Made by a program: the position numbers and the translations under genes
NCBI GenBank assembly: GCA_963748075.1
Contig: CAVVHQ010000043.1
Coordinates: 1-64,000, forward strand
Direction of reading: 5' to 3'
Source: VRUE01 sp963748075
GTDB lineage: Bacteria > Actinomycetota > Thermoleophilia > Solirubrobacterales > 70-9
DNA length: 64,000 nt
Shown: positions 43,556-51,603 of the stretch, in pieces
How positions within the stretch are numbered: position 1 is the first letter of the stretch
How the letters are laid out: every line of letters begins with the position of its first letter
Notes under the pieces: model-generated
The model's database searches: none
What the model was told of the DNA's origin: nothing
Seen by the model: only the letters and a program-made list of their open reading frames with translations

Positions 43556-44977
43556 TCAGCGCGAGGTCAGGCTGGCGACCAGCTCGACGTACTCTTTCAG
43601 CCTGCCGATCCCGAGGAAGCGGTCCATCACCCGTTCGCGAGCCGCGCCGCCCAACCGCGCCGCCAGCTCGGGATCGTCGAGCAGCGAGCGGATCGCCCGG
43701 CCGAAGGCCGCCAGGTCGTGCGGGTCGTCGACCAGCAGGCCCGACTCGCCGTCGACGATCTGGTCCTGGATGCCGCCGACCCGGCTGCCGACCATCGGCC
43801 GTTCCTTCCACATCCCCTCGGCGACCGTGAGCCCGAAGCCCTCGGCGAGGCTCTTCTGCACCAGCACGTCGGCGCGGCGCTGCAGCGCGTTGACCATCGC
43901 CCCGTTTTCGTCGAGGTCGTACATCGGCAGGCTGACCAGATGGGCACGCCGCCGCGCCTCGTCCGGCAGCCGCCGCCACGACTCGGCGACGTCGCCGAAC
44001 ACCACGGCGCCCTCGGGGTCGTCGGCGACGGCGCCGGTGGCGGGGGCGACGAGGGCGAGGTGGACGCCCGGGTCGTCCAGGTATCGCTCGAAGCACTCGA
44101 GCAGGCCGCGCGGGTCCTTGAGGCGGTCCCAGCGGGAGACCTGGACGACCAGCTTGGCCCCCGCCGGCAGCGGCTCCTCCTGAAGCAGCTCGGCGGGGCG
44201 CTCGACCCGGTCGGGGGTGCCGTCGCCGCGGACGAAGACCGGCGCCGTCTCGGGCGGGCCGTCACGGAGACCGAGCGTCCGCAGGACCGCCTCCACGGTG
44301 TCCGGGTCCAGCTCCTGGTTCTTCGCCGAGAAGGGGTCGATCGCCGGCGGCATCAGCCAGACCTTGCCGCGGTCCAGCCCGTCCCAGGCGTACTCGGCGC
44401 GCGAGAACACGTAGGCGTCCGCCGGCTCGACGTAGGGGCGCAGGAAGTCCCAGGTGCGGCGGGCCAGCGCGTCCGGCTCGTCGATCCCGATGTGGCAGCG
44501 CCAGACGACCCGGGCGCCCAGCTCCTTCATCGCCGGAACCAGGGCGGCGGTCTGCGGGTCGTGCAGGTAGACGACGTCGCCGGGCTGCAGGAGGCGCTCG
44601 AGGTGGGCGGCGCTGCCGGCCAGCGTCGCCTCGTAGACGTGGCGCTCCCCCTCCCCCAGCTCGCCGCCGTCGCCGGGGTCGCCGTGCAGGTTGTTGTGGA
44701 GGCGCTTGGTGACCGTGAAGAACTCCTCCCCGTCGCGCAGCACCACCCAGCGGGTGTCGATCCCGGCGCCGCGCACGTAGGGCAGCAGCGCGTGGAGGAT
44801 CTCGGCGACGCCACCGCCGCGGGCGGTCGAGCTGACGTGCCAGATCGCCAGCCCGGCGAACTCGTCGCGCGCCCGCTCGGCCACCCGTTCGAACGGCGCG
44901 AACCCCTCGGCGCCGAGCAGCGCCTCGAAGCGCTCGAGCGGCTGCGGCGGGATCTGCACGAACTTGGGGACTGCCAT
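43556..44977 (-). CDS. GT4-family trehalose synthase-like glycosyltransferase (TreT type)
   Basis: The 473-residue GT-B enzyme has the N-terminal entry WHVSSTARGGGVAEILHALLPY, a second-domain strand KLVVQVSRWDRLKDPRGLL, and the retaining GT4 E-x7-E region LAEGFGLTVAEGMWKERP. Family members make trehalose from NDP-glucose and glucose reversibly. Trehalose formation is therefore the best guess. It begins nine bases after the HDAC-family gene ends, so both share a transcript. Confidence 0.85.
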   Translation of the reverse strand: MAVPKFVQIPPQPLERFEALLGAEGFAPFERVAERARDEFAGLAIWHVSSTARGGGVAEILHALLPYVRGAGIDTRWVVLRDGEEFFTVTKRLHNNLHGDPGDGGELGEGERHVYEATLAGSAAHLERLLQPGDVVYLHDPQTAALVPAMKELGARVVWRCHIGIDEPDALARRTWDFLRPYVEPADAYVFSRAEYAWDGLDRGKVWLMPPAIDPFSAKNQELDPDTVEAVLRTLGLRDGPPETAPVFVRGDGTPDRVERPAELLQEEPLPAGAKLVVQVSRWDRLKDPRGLLECFERYLDDPGVHLALVAPATGAVADDPEGAVVFGDVAESWRRLPDEARRRAHLVSLPMYDLDENGAMVNALQRRADVLVQKSLAEGFGLTVAEGMWKERPMVGSRVGGIQDQIVDGESGLLVDDPHDLAAFGRAIRSLLDDPELAARLGGAARERVMDRFLGIGRLKEYVELVASLTSR

Positions 44978-44986
44978 AGCCCCAGC

Positions 44987-46021
44987 CTAGAGAGACCAGT
45001 GGCGGCCCACCTGGGAGGCGGCGCGGGAGGTGAGGATCGGATCGGGCGCCACCGACTCGGGCTCCCCCTCGCCCCCCAGCGCCGCCATCGTCGCCTCGAC
45101 CGACTCGGCCAGGGCCGCCGGCGCGTAGCCCCCCTCCAGCACGGCGCCGAGCGGCGCCTCCAGCGAGCGGGCCAGCTCGCGGACCTGGCTGGCCATGCGG
45201 GCGAAGGAGGACGACTCGAGGCGGCAGCCGGCCAGCGGGTCGTCGCGGTGGGCGTCGAAGCCGGCCGAGACGAGGACCAGCTGCGGCTCGAACTGCATCG
45301 CGACCGGGAGGATGACGTGCTCGAGCAGCGAGAGCCACAGATCCCCTTCGGAGCCGGCCGGGACCGGCAGGTTGATCGTGTAGCCCTCGCCGGGACCGGA
45401 GCCGGCGTCGGCGATCGAGCCGCTCCCCGGGTAGATCCCCTCCTGATGGATACCGGCGACGAGCACGTCGGGACGAGTGCGGAACGCCTCCACGGTGCCG
45501 TTTCCGTGGTGGACGTCCCAGTCGATGACAATCGCCCGCTCGACGTCCAGCTCGCGGATCGCCAGCTCGGCGGCGATCGCGACGTTGTCGAACAGGCAGA
45601 AGCCCATCGCCCGGTCCGGTTCGGCGTGATGGCCGGAGGGCCGCACCGCGCAGAACCCGGCGGCCGCCTCGCCGCCGAGCAGCGCCCGGGTCATCTCGCA
45701 GGCGCCGCCGGCGGCGTGCAATGCCGCCCGGAAGGACGCCTCGCCGACGAAGGTGTCGGGGTCGATCGCACCGCCGCCGGCAGCGCAGAGGTCGCGGACC
45801 GACTCGACCAGGCGGCGGCTGTGGACCACTTCCAGGTCGGCCTCGCTCGCCGCCGGCGCCTCGCGCCGCTCCCAGCCGAGCCAGCCGCCGGCCTCGAGGT
45901 GGCCCTCGATCGCCTGCAGCCGCTCGGGCGCGTCGGGGTGCAGCGGCATCCCCTCGCGCGGATCGTGCTCGAGGCAGGCCGGGTGGCTGAAGTACAGCGG
46001 GGCGCTCGGCGCGGCAGCCAT
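44987..46021 (-). CDS. histone deacetylase family protein (AcuC/HDAC-like)
   Basis: The 344-residue protein keeps the zinc deacetylase motifs: RPSGHHAEPDRAMGFCLFDN, the zinc site DWDVHHGNGT, the second ligand in SAGFDAHRDDPL, and the catalytic Tyr in LEGGYAP. Bacterial members remove acetyl groups from polyamines, or from acetyl-CoA synthetase as AcuC does. It is divergent by 32 bases from the GNAT/acyl-CoA synthetase fusion gene, which supports a protein-acetylation role. Confidence 0.9.
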   Translation of the reverse strand: MAAAPSAPLYFSHPACLEHDPREGMPLHPDAPERLQAIEGHLEAGGWLGWERREAPAASEADLEVVHSRRLVESVRDLCAAGGGAIDPDTFVGEASFRAALHAAGGACEMTRALLGGEAAAGFCAVRPSGHHAEPDRAMGFCLFDNVAIAAELAIRELDVERAIVIDWDVHHGNGTVEAFRTRPDVLVAGIHQEGIYPGSGSIADAGSGPGEGYTINLPVPAGSEGDLWLSLLEHVILPVAMQFEPQLVLVSAGFDAHRDDPLAGCRLESSSFARMASQVRELARSLEAPLGAVLEGGYAPAALAESVEATMAALGGEGEPESVAPDPILTSRAASQVGRHWSL

Positions 46022-46053
46022 CGGCGGGACTGTAGACGGCCTACCATCCTGGC

Positions 46054-48783
46054 GTGGGCGCCCAGGGTGACGAGTATCCCGCCTACCGCGAAGCCGACGT
46101 CGTCCTGCGGGACGGCTCGACCGTGCACCTGCGGCCGGTGCGCTCCGCGGACGAGGCGGCGCTGCGCAAACTGTTCGAGAGGCTCAGCCCCGGCGCGCGG
46201 ATGTTCCGCTTCTTCTCCGGGGCGAGCGACCTCGAGGCCGCCGCCGAGCGGATGGCCGACGTCGACTACGCCGCGCGCTACGGCCTGGTCGCGACCCGCG
46301 GCGACGACGGCCACCCGGTCGGCCACGGCGCCTACGTCAGCTCGAGCCCCGGGCGAGCCGAGGTCGCCTTCGCGATCTCCGACGAGCTGCAGGGCCAGGG
46401 ACTGGGGACGATCCTGCTCGCCCACCTGGCCGAGGTAGCCCAGGCCAACGGCATCGAGGCGTTCTTCGCCGAGGTGATGCCGGAGAACCATCGGATGATC
46501 GACGTCTTCCGCGAGAGCGGCTTCCCGATCGCGACCTCCTCGGAGCCGGGCGCGATCCACGTCGAGCTGCCGACCGACTTCGGCCCCGACGCGGTCGGCC
46601 GCTTCGAGGAGCGCGACAGGCTTGCAGCCGAGGCGGCGGTGCGGCGCTTCCTGGCGCCGCGCTCGATCGCCGTGGTCGGCGCCTCGCGCCGCCGCGAGAC
46701 GGTCGGCGGGGCCGTCTTCCACAACCTGCTCGAATCGCGCTTCGACGGCGTCGTCCATCCGGTCAACCCGGCCAGCGACGTGGTCCAGTCGGTGCGCGCC
46801 TACCGGCGGCTGGCCGAGGTCCCCGGTCAGGTCGAACTGGCGGTGATCGCGGTGCCGCCCGCGGCGGCGGTCGAGGCGGCCCGCGAAGCGGCCGCCAAGG
46901 GCGCCTCGACCCTTGTCGTGCTGGCCGCCGGCTTCGCTGAGGTCGGCCCGGAAGGGGCCGAGCGCCAGCGCGAGCTGGTCGAGGTCTGCCGCGAGTCGGG
47001 GATGCGGCTGGTCGGTCCCAACTGCCTCGGGGTGATCGCCAACGGCCCCGACGGAAGCCTCAACGCCAGCTTCGCGCCCGCGACCCCGCCCCCGGGCAAC
47101 GTCGGCTTCGTCACCCAGAGCGGCGCGCTCGGGCTGGCCCTGATCGATCTCGCCGCCGACCGCGGCATCGGCGTCTCCTCCTTCGCCTCGATCGGCAACC
47201 GCGCCGACATCACCGCCAACGACATGCTCGAGTACTGGGAGGGGGATCCGGCGACCCGCGTCGCCCTGCTCTACATCGAGTCGTTCAGCGACCCCGGGCG
47301 CTTCTCGCGGGTGGCGCGGCGGGCGGGGCGCGCGATGCCGATCGCGGTCGTCAAGGGCGGCCGCTCGCTGGCCGGCGAGCGGGCGACCGGCTCGCACACC
47401 GGCGCCCTGCTCTCCGCCTCCGACGTGACGGTGGACGCGCTGTTCGAGCAGGCGGGGGTAGTCCGCACCGAGACGCTGGCCGAGCTGCTCGACGTCGCCG
47501 CGCTGCTCAGCAGCCAGCCGCTGCCCGACGGTCCCCGAGTCGGGATCCTGACCAACGCGGGCGGCCCGGGGATCATGTGCGCCGACGCCTGCGAGGCCGC
47601 GGGGCTGCAGGTGCCGGAGCTGCCCGAGCAGGTGCGCGCGGCGCTGGCCGAGCACCTGCCGGCGGAGGCTTCGCTCGCCAACCCGGTCGACATGATCGCG
47701 ACGGCAAGCGCCGAGCAGTACCGCCGTTCGATCGCCGTGCTGTCCGCCTGGGAGGGCATCGACGCGCTGATCGTGATCTTCATCCGGCCGCTGCTGACCC
47801 GGGCGGAGGAGGTGGCCGGCGCGGTCCGCGCGGCGCTCGGCGAGATGGAGCGCCGCATACCGGTGCAGGCGGTGTTCATGTCGAGCGGCGACCGCGAGGC
47901 GATGGCGGCCGGCGGCAGGGTCCCCACCTACGTCTATCCCGAGGACGCGGCGCGGACGCTGGGGCGGGTGATGCGCCACGTGCGCTGGCGCCGGCGACCG
48001 GCGGAGGAGCCGCCGAGCTTCGACGACCTGCGGCGCGACGAGGCGAGCGGGGTGCTCGCGGCGGCGCTGGAGGGCGAGGGCGAATGGCTGGGCGCCGACG
48101 ACGCCGCCAAGCTGCTCGACTGCTACGGGATCCCGACCCCGCCCTGGCGCCGCGCCGCCGACCCGGCCGGTGCCGCGCACGCTGCCGAAGCGCTCGGCGG
48201 GCCGGTGGCGCTGAAGGCGGAGGGGGCGGCGATCCTCCACAAGACCGACCTCGGCGCGGTGCGGACCGGCCTCGCCGACCCGACCGCGGTCGCCGGCGCC
48301 GCGGTGCAGATCGACGAGTCGCTCGCCGCCGCCGGGGTCGAGCGCGAGAGCTTCCTCGTCCAGGCGATGGTCTCCGGCGGGGTCGAGCTGCTGGTCGGGA
48401 TCGCCAGCGACCCCGCCTTCGGGCCAGTGCTGGCCTGCGGCGCCGGCGGCACCCTGGCCGAGCTGCAGGGAGACGTGGCGGTGCGAATCTGCCCGGTGAG
48501 CGCCGGCGAAGCCGGCGAGATGATCCGCTCGCTGGCGATCTACCCGCTGCTGACCGGCTTCCGCGGCGAGCCGCCGGCCGACTTGGCGGCGCTCGAAGAG
48601 CTGCTGCTGCGGGTCAGCGCGATGGTTGACTCGCACCGCGAGATCGTCGAGCTCGACCTCAATCCGGTGATCGCCGGCCCGGACGGCGCGGTCGCTGTCG
48701 ACGCCCGGGCCCGGGCCCGGCCCGCCCCCGCCCCGCGCCCTTGGCCGAGCACCTGGAGCCCCTCCTGGCGGCCGCTCGGCTGA
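46054..48783 (+). CDS. GNAT + ADP-forming acyl-CoA synthetase fusion (Pat-like)
   Basis: The 909-residue fusion begins with a GNAT domain (residues about 15-170, ISDELQGQGLGTILLAHLAE). A CoA-binding Rossmann domain follows (SIAVVGASRRRETVGGAVF), then a ligase domain with GPNCLGVIA, VTQSGALGLAL and GSHTGALLSASD, and an ATP-grasp domain (VALKAEGAAILHKTDLGAV). The His of SHTGA, phosphorylated in active ADP-forming synthetases, is present. Actinobacterial proteins with this order acetylate lysines of enzymes such as Acs. The last residues are Arg/Pro-rich and a +1 frame would read LAEHLEPLLAAARL, hinting at a small 3' frameshift. GTG start. Confidence 0.88.
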   Translation: MGAQGDEYPAYREADVVLRDGSTVHLRPVRSADEAALRKLFERLSPGARMFRFFSGASDLEAAAERMADVDYAARYGLVATRGDDGHPVGHGAYVSSSPGRAEVAFAISDELQGQGLGTILLAHLAEVAQANGIEAFFAEVMPENHRMIDVFRESGFPIATSSEPGAIHVELPTDFGPDAVGRFEERDRLAAEAAVRRFLAPRSIAVVGASRRRETVGGAVFHNLLESRFDGVVHPVNPASDVVQSVRAYRRLAEVPGQVELAVIAVPPAAAVEAAREAAAKGASTLVVLAAGFAEVGPEGAERQRELVEVCRESGMRLVGPNCLGVIANGPDGSLNASFAPATPPPGNVGFVTQSGALGLALIDLAADRGIGVSSFASIGNRADITANDMLEYWEGDPATRVALLYIESFSDPGRFSRVARRAGRAMPIAVVKGGRSLAGERATGSHTGALLSASDVTVDALFEQAGVVRTETLAELLDVAALLSSQPLPDGPRVGILTNAGGPGIMCADACEAAGLQVPELPEQVRAALAEHLPAEASLANPVDMIATASAEQYRRSIAVLSAWEGIDALIVIFIRPLLTRAEEVAGAVRAALGEMERRIPVQAVFMSSGDREAMAAGGRVPTYVYPEDAARTLGRVMRHVRWRRRPAEEPPSFDDLRRDEASGVLAAALEGEGEWLGADDAAKLLDCYGIPTPPWRRAADPAGAAHAAEALGGPVALKAEGAAILHKTDLGAVRTGLADPTAVAGAAVQIDESLAAAGVERESFLVQAMVSGGVELLVGIASDPAFGPVLACGAGGTLAELQGDVAVRICPVSAGEAGEMIRSLAIYPLLTGFRGEPPADLAALEELLLRVSAMVDSHREIVELDLNPVIAGPDGAVAVDARARARPAPAPRPWPSTWSPSWRPLG

Positions 48784-49563
48784 TCAAGCTGCCAGGTCGC
48801 GGCGCTCGAACAGCAGCGCGCCGAGCGCCGCGCAGGCGACCGCGACGGCGGTGACGCCGAAGAAGGAGAGCGGGTCGATGCCTTCTTCGATCGCCCGCCC
48901 GTAGTAGCGGAAGACCGAGCCGTAGCGGACCCAGTCGAGGCCGGTGTCGAGGCGGCCGATCAGGTCCGCCACGTACATCGCCACCAGCACGCCGGCGACC
49001 GAGCCGGTGACGACGCTGGTCCGCAGCGACCAGCCGGTGACGAGGATGCCGAAGGCAGCGAAGAGCAGCGCCAGCGGCCAGACGTTGGCGAAGCCGGCGA
49101 GGGCCTTCGTGAAGGAGAGGCCGGCGCCGGCGAGGAGGCTGCCCAGCGCGGTCAGCAACAGGCCGACCGCGAGGATCGCGGCCAGCTCGACCGCGGTCGC
49201 GGCGAAGCCGCAGGCGACGAGTCGGCGGCGCGAGAGCGGGGCGGAGAGCAGCACGTCGAGGCGACCGCTTTCGGCGGCTCCGGAGAGGCCGGCGGCGACC
49301 GAGCGCACCGCCAGGTAGCCGACCGCGAGCGGCACGATCAGGCTCAGCATCTCGGCGTTCAGGTACTGCTCGACCGAGTTCAGCTCGGCGATCCCGAAGG
49401 CCTGCTTGAGCGCTTCGGGATAGGAGGCGATCGCCTTGCTGAGAGCATCTTCGACGGTCGGGTAGATGGCGACGACGAAGGCCGACCAGATGCCGATCGG
49501 CAGCCCCCAGGAGAGCAGCGAGCGTCGCCGCTCGTGCAGGCGTGCGGCGATCAGCGCACCCAC
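48784..49563 (-). CDS. ABC transporter permease (ABC-2 type)
   Basis: The 259-residue membrane protein has about six helices and the ABC-2 pattern, including ESGRLDVLLSAPLSRRRLV in the cytoplasmic loop that contacts the ATPase. It follows the ATPase gene by 61 bases on the same strand and completes an exporter of unknown substrate. It converges with the GNAT/synthetase gene, with the two stops abutting. Confidence 0.85.
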   Translation of the reverse strand: MGALIAARLHERRRSLLSWGLPIGIWSAFVVAIYPTVEDALSKAIASYPEALKQAFGIAELNSVEQYLNAEMLSLIVPLAVGYLAVRSVAAGLSGAAESGRLDVLLSAPLSRRRLVACGFAATAVELAAILAVGLLLTALGSLLAGAGLSFTKALAGFANVWPLALLFAAFGILVTGWSLRTSVVTGSVAGVLVAMYVADLIGRLDTGLDWVRYGSVFRYYGRAIEEGIDPLSFFGVTAVAVACAALGALLFERRDLAA

Positions 49564-49624
49564 GGCAAACCCTTCCCCTATGCCTTGCCCGCACGTGGCG
49601 AGGGAGAGGAACGGCGGAAGCTCA

Positions 49625-50518
49625 TCAAGGCTCCTCCTTGCCTTCGTAGTAGGTGAGGAATATCTCCTCCAGCGTCGGGTGGGCGATCTCGATCTCGGCG
49701 ACCCGGTGGGCGGCGAGCGCCGCGAGCAGCGCGTCGGGTGCGCCGCCGAAGTGGAAGCGGACCCTGCCGTTCTCCGCGCTCAGGTCGGCGACGCCGGGGA
49801 CAATCCCCAGCTCGACCGGGTCGACCGGCTCGGCGAACTCGACCGAGACGCGGCGCTGCGCCCTGCCGAGCAGCTCGCTCACCCGCTCGACCGCGATCAG
49901 ACGGCCGCCGCGGATGATCCCGACCCGGTCGCATACCCGCTCGACCTCGTCCAGCTCGTGCGAGGAGAGGAAGACGGCGCAGCCGCGCTCGCGTTCCTCG
50001 CGGACCAGCGCCAGGAACTCCTCCTGCATCAGCGGGTCGAGGCCGCTGGTCGGCTCGTCGAAGATCAGCAGCTCGGGCCGGTGGAAGACGGCGAGGATCA
50101 GCCCGACCTTCTGTCGATTGCCGCGCGAGAGCTGTCCCAGCGGCCGCTCGAGGTCAGCGCGGAAGCGGTCGGCGAGCTGCTCGGCGCGGCCGAGGTCGGC
50201 GACGCCACGCAGGCGGGCGAGCAGCGCCAGCGCTTCACGGCCCGTGGCGTCCTTGCCGTAGCCGAAGTCGCCCGGCAGGTTGCCAAGCCGGGCGCGGATC
50301 GCGACGCTGTCGCGGCGGCTGTCGAGGCCGAAGACGCGAGCGCTGCCGCGGGTCGGGTGGAGCAGGTCGAGCAGCGTCCGGATCGTCGTCGTCTTGCCTG
50401 CCCCGTTCGGCCCGAGGAAGCCGAACACCTCCCCGGGCTCGACGGTCATCGTGACGTCCTCGATGCCCCGCGCCGCCCCGTAGAACTTCGTCAGCCCCCG
50501 CGTCTCGATCGCCGCCAC
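49625..50518 (-). CDS. ABC transporter ATP-binding protein
   Basis: The 297-residue ATPase has Walker A GPNGAGKTT, the signature QLSRGNRQKVGLILA (LSRGN variant), Walker B LLIFDEPTSGLD, and the switch His in LSSHELDEVE. The C-terminal extension ends in EEIFLTYYEG, typical of ABC-2 exporters. It starts with GTG at 50518; the open frame further upstream crosses a palindromic repeat and was rejected. Pairs with the permease at 48784. Confidence 0.9.
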   Translation of the reverse strand: MAAIETRGLTKFYGAARGIEDVTMTVEPGEVFGFLGPNGAGKTTTIRTLLDLLHPTRGSARVFGLDSRRDSVAIRARLGNLPGDFGYGKDATGREALALLARLRGVADLGRAEQLADRFRADLERPLGQLSRGNRQKVGLILAVFHRPELLIFDEPTSGLDPLMQEEFLALVREERERGCAVFLSSHELDEVERVCDRVGIIRGGRLIAVERVSELLGRAQRRVSVEFAEPVDPVELGIVPGVADLSAENGRVRFHFGGAPDALLAALAAHRVAEIEIAHPTLEEIFLTYYEGKEEP

Positions 50519-50596
50519 CTCCGCATCATCCCATCGCCCCAACCCCCCAACCCGGCCACCGCCGCGCACTCCAAGGGGGGAGAGTTTTCGCTGCTG

Positions 50597-50632
50597 TGGA
50601 CTTTTACCCCAGGATGGTGGGGTCAAAGTCCA
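50597..50632. repeat. palindrome (family D, copy 1) at the start of the DUF559 gene
   Basis: TGGACTTTTACCCCA (50597-50611) pairs with TGGGGTCAAAGTCCA (50618-50632), 14 of 15 matching, around GGATGG. The probable ATG of the DUF559 gene lies in this hairpin's loop and right arm. A second copy covers the gene's stop codon. Confidence 0.7.
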
Positions 50633-51543
50633 ATGCGCGGAGCCGGAGGGCTTGGGAGTTGGCCGGGAGGCAGCATGGCCTGGTGACGCGTCGTGACCTG
50701 CTCGCACTCGGTTTCGGCTCTCGCTCGATCGAGCACCGCGTTGCGCAGGGACGGCTGTTCCCCATCATGCGCGGTGTCTATGCCGTCGGCTGGCCGGGAA
50801 TGACTCGGGAGCGACGATGGATGGCGGCGGTGCTCGCCTGCCGCGATGGCGCCGTACTCAGCCATCGCAGCGCCGCCGCGCTGTGGGAGATCGGCAGGGA
50901 GAGACGCGGCCGGATCGACGTGACGATCAGGCGGCGCGGCAAGCACAGCCGTCCCGGAATTCAAGTCAGAAGCCGGCCGTCGTTGCCCGAGGTCAATATC
51001 ACCGTCCACCGCGGGGTCCCGGTGACGACGCCGGTGCGTACCCTGATCGACATGGCAGCCGAAATCGGCTGGAGGACGATCGAGCGGGCGGTGAACGACG
51101 CCGACAAGCGCGACCTCGTCGATCCCGAAACCTTGCGGGAGGCGCTAGACGACTATCGGGGCGTGCCGGGCGTGCGGCTGCTACGGGCGGTACTCGACAA
51201 GCACACCTTCCGGCTCTCCGACACAGACCTGGAAGTCCTCTTCCGCCCGATCGCTCGCGCCGCAGGCCTGCCCGAGCCGCTGACCAAACAGATGGTCAAC
51301 GGCTACGAGGTCGATTTCCACTGGCCGGAGCTGGGCCTCGTGGTCGAGACCGACGGCCTCAGGTACCACCGTACGCCCTCGTCCCAGGGCCGAGACCAGC
51401 GGCGCGATCAGACGCATACAGCGTCCGGCCTCAGCACCCTCCGCTTCAGCCACTACCAGGTCAAGCACGAACCCGCCCACGTGCGGTCGGTGCTGGCAAA
51501 AGTGTCAAGGCGGAACGCCTCGAAGCGGCGCGTTGGACTTTGA
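50614..51543 (+). CDS. AbiEi-antitoxin-like winged helix + DUF559 (Vsr-like) protein
   Basis: From the ATG at 50614 the product has 309 residues. Its start AWELAGRQHGLVTRRDLLALGFG with GRLFPIMRGVYAVG is the AbiEi-type winged-helix antitoxin domain. The C-terminal part, YEVDFHWPELGLVVETDG followed by YHRTP and RDQRRDQT, matches DUF559, a PD-(D/E)xK nuclease-like fold with the acidic residues in place. Similar solitary proteins are common in actinobacteria and of unknown function. Both its start and stop codons lie inside copies of one palindrome. No AbiEii toxin is adjacent. A GTG at 50596 is another possible start. Confidence 0.75.
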   Translation: MVGSKSNARSRRAWELAGRQHGLVTRRDLLALGFGSRSIEHRVAQGRLFPIMRGVYAVGWPGMTRERRWMAAVLACRDGAVLSHRSAAALWEIGRERRGRIDVTIRRRGKHSRPGIQVRSRPSLPEVNITVHRGVPVTTPVRTLIDMAAEIGWRTIERAVNDADKRDLVDPETLREALDDYRGVPGVRLLRAVLDKHTFRLSDTDLEVLFRPIARAAGLPEPLTKQMVNGYEVDFHWPELGLVVETDGLRYHRTPSSQGRDQRRDQTHTASGLSTLRFSHYQVKHEPAHVRSVLAKVSRRNASKRRVGL

Positions 51544-51573
51544 CCCCACGCGAGTGGGGCAAAAGTCCAACGC
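51530..51573. repeat. palindrome (family D, copy 2) at the stop of the DUF559 gene
   Basis: The arms 51530-51549 and 51554-51573 (GCGTTGGACTTTGACCCCAC type) pair at 18 of 20 positions around GCGA. The TGGACTTTGACCCCA core equals the arm of copy 1. The gene's TGA is inside the left arm. It may also be a bidirectional terminator, since the next gene converges. Confidence 0.7.
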
Positions 51574-51603
51574 GGCGAGTCGGGCGCGGCGCGATCGGGG
51601 CTT

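Noticed and set aside
43718..46438. A 906-codon open frame on the plus strand
   Set aside because: It lies antisense to the glycosyltransferase and HDAC-family genes, which have clear motifs. Composition is that of a high-GC shadow frame.
45691..48636. A 981-codon open frame on the minus strand
   Set aside because: It is antisense to the GNAT/acyl-CoA synthetase fusion and shows no domain. Shadow frame.
50614..51543. Type IV abortive-infection toxin-antitoxin pair
   Set aside because: Only an AbiEi-like winged helix is present, fused to DUF559; there is no AbiEii nucleotidyltransferase toxin next to it.
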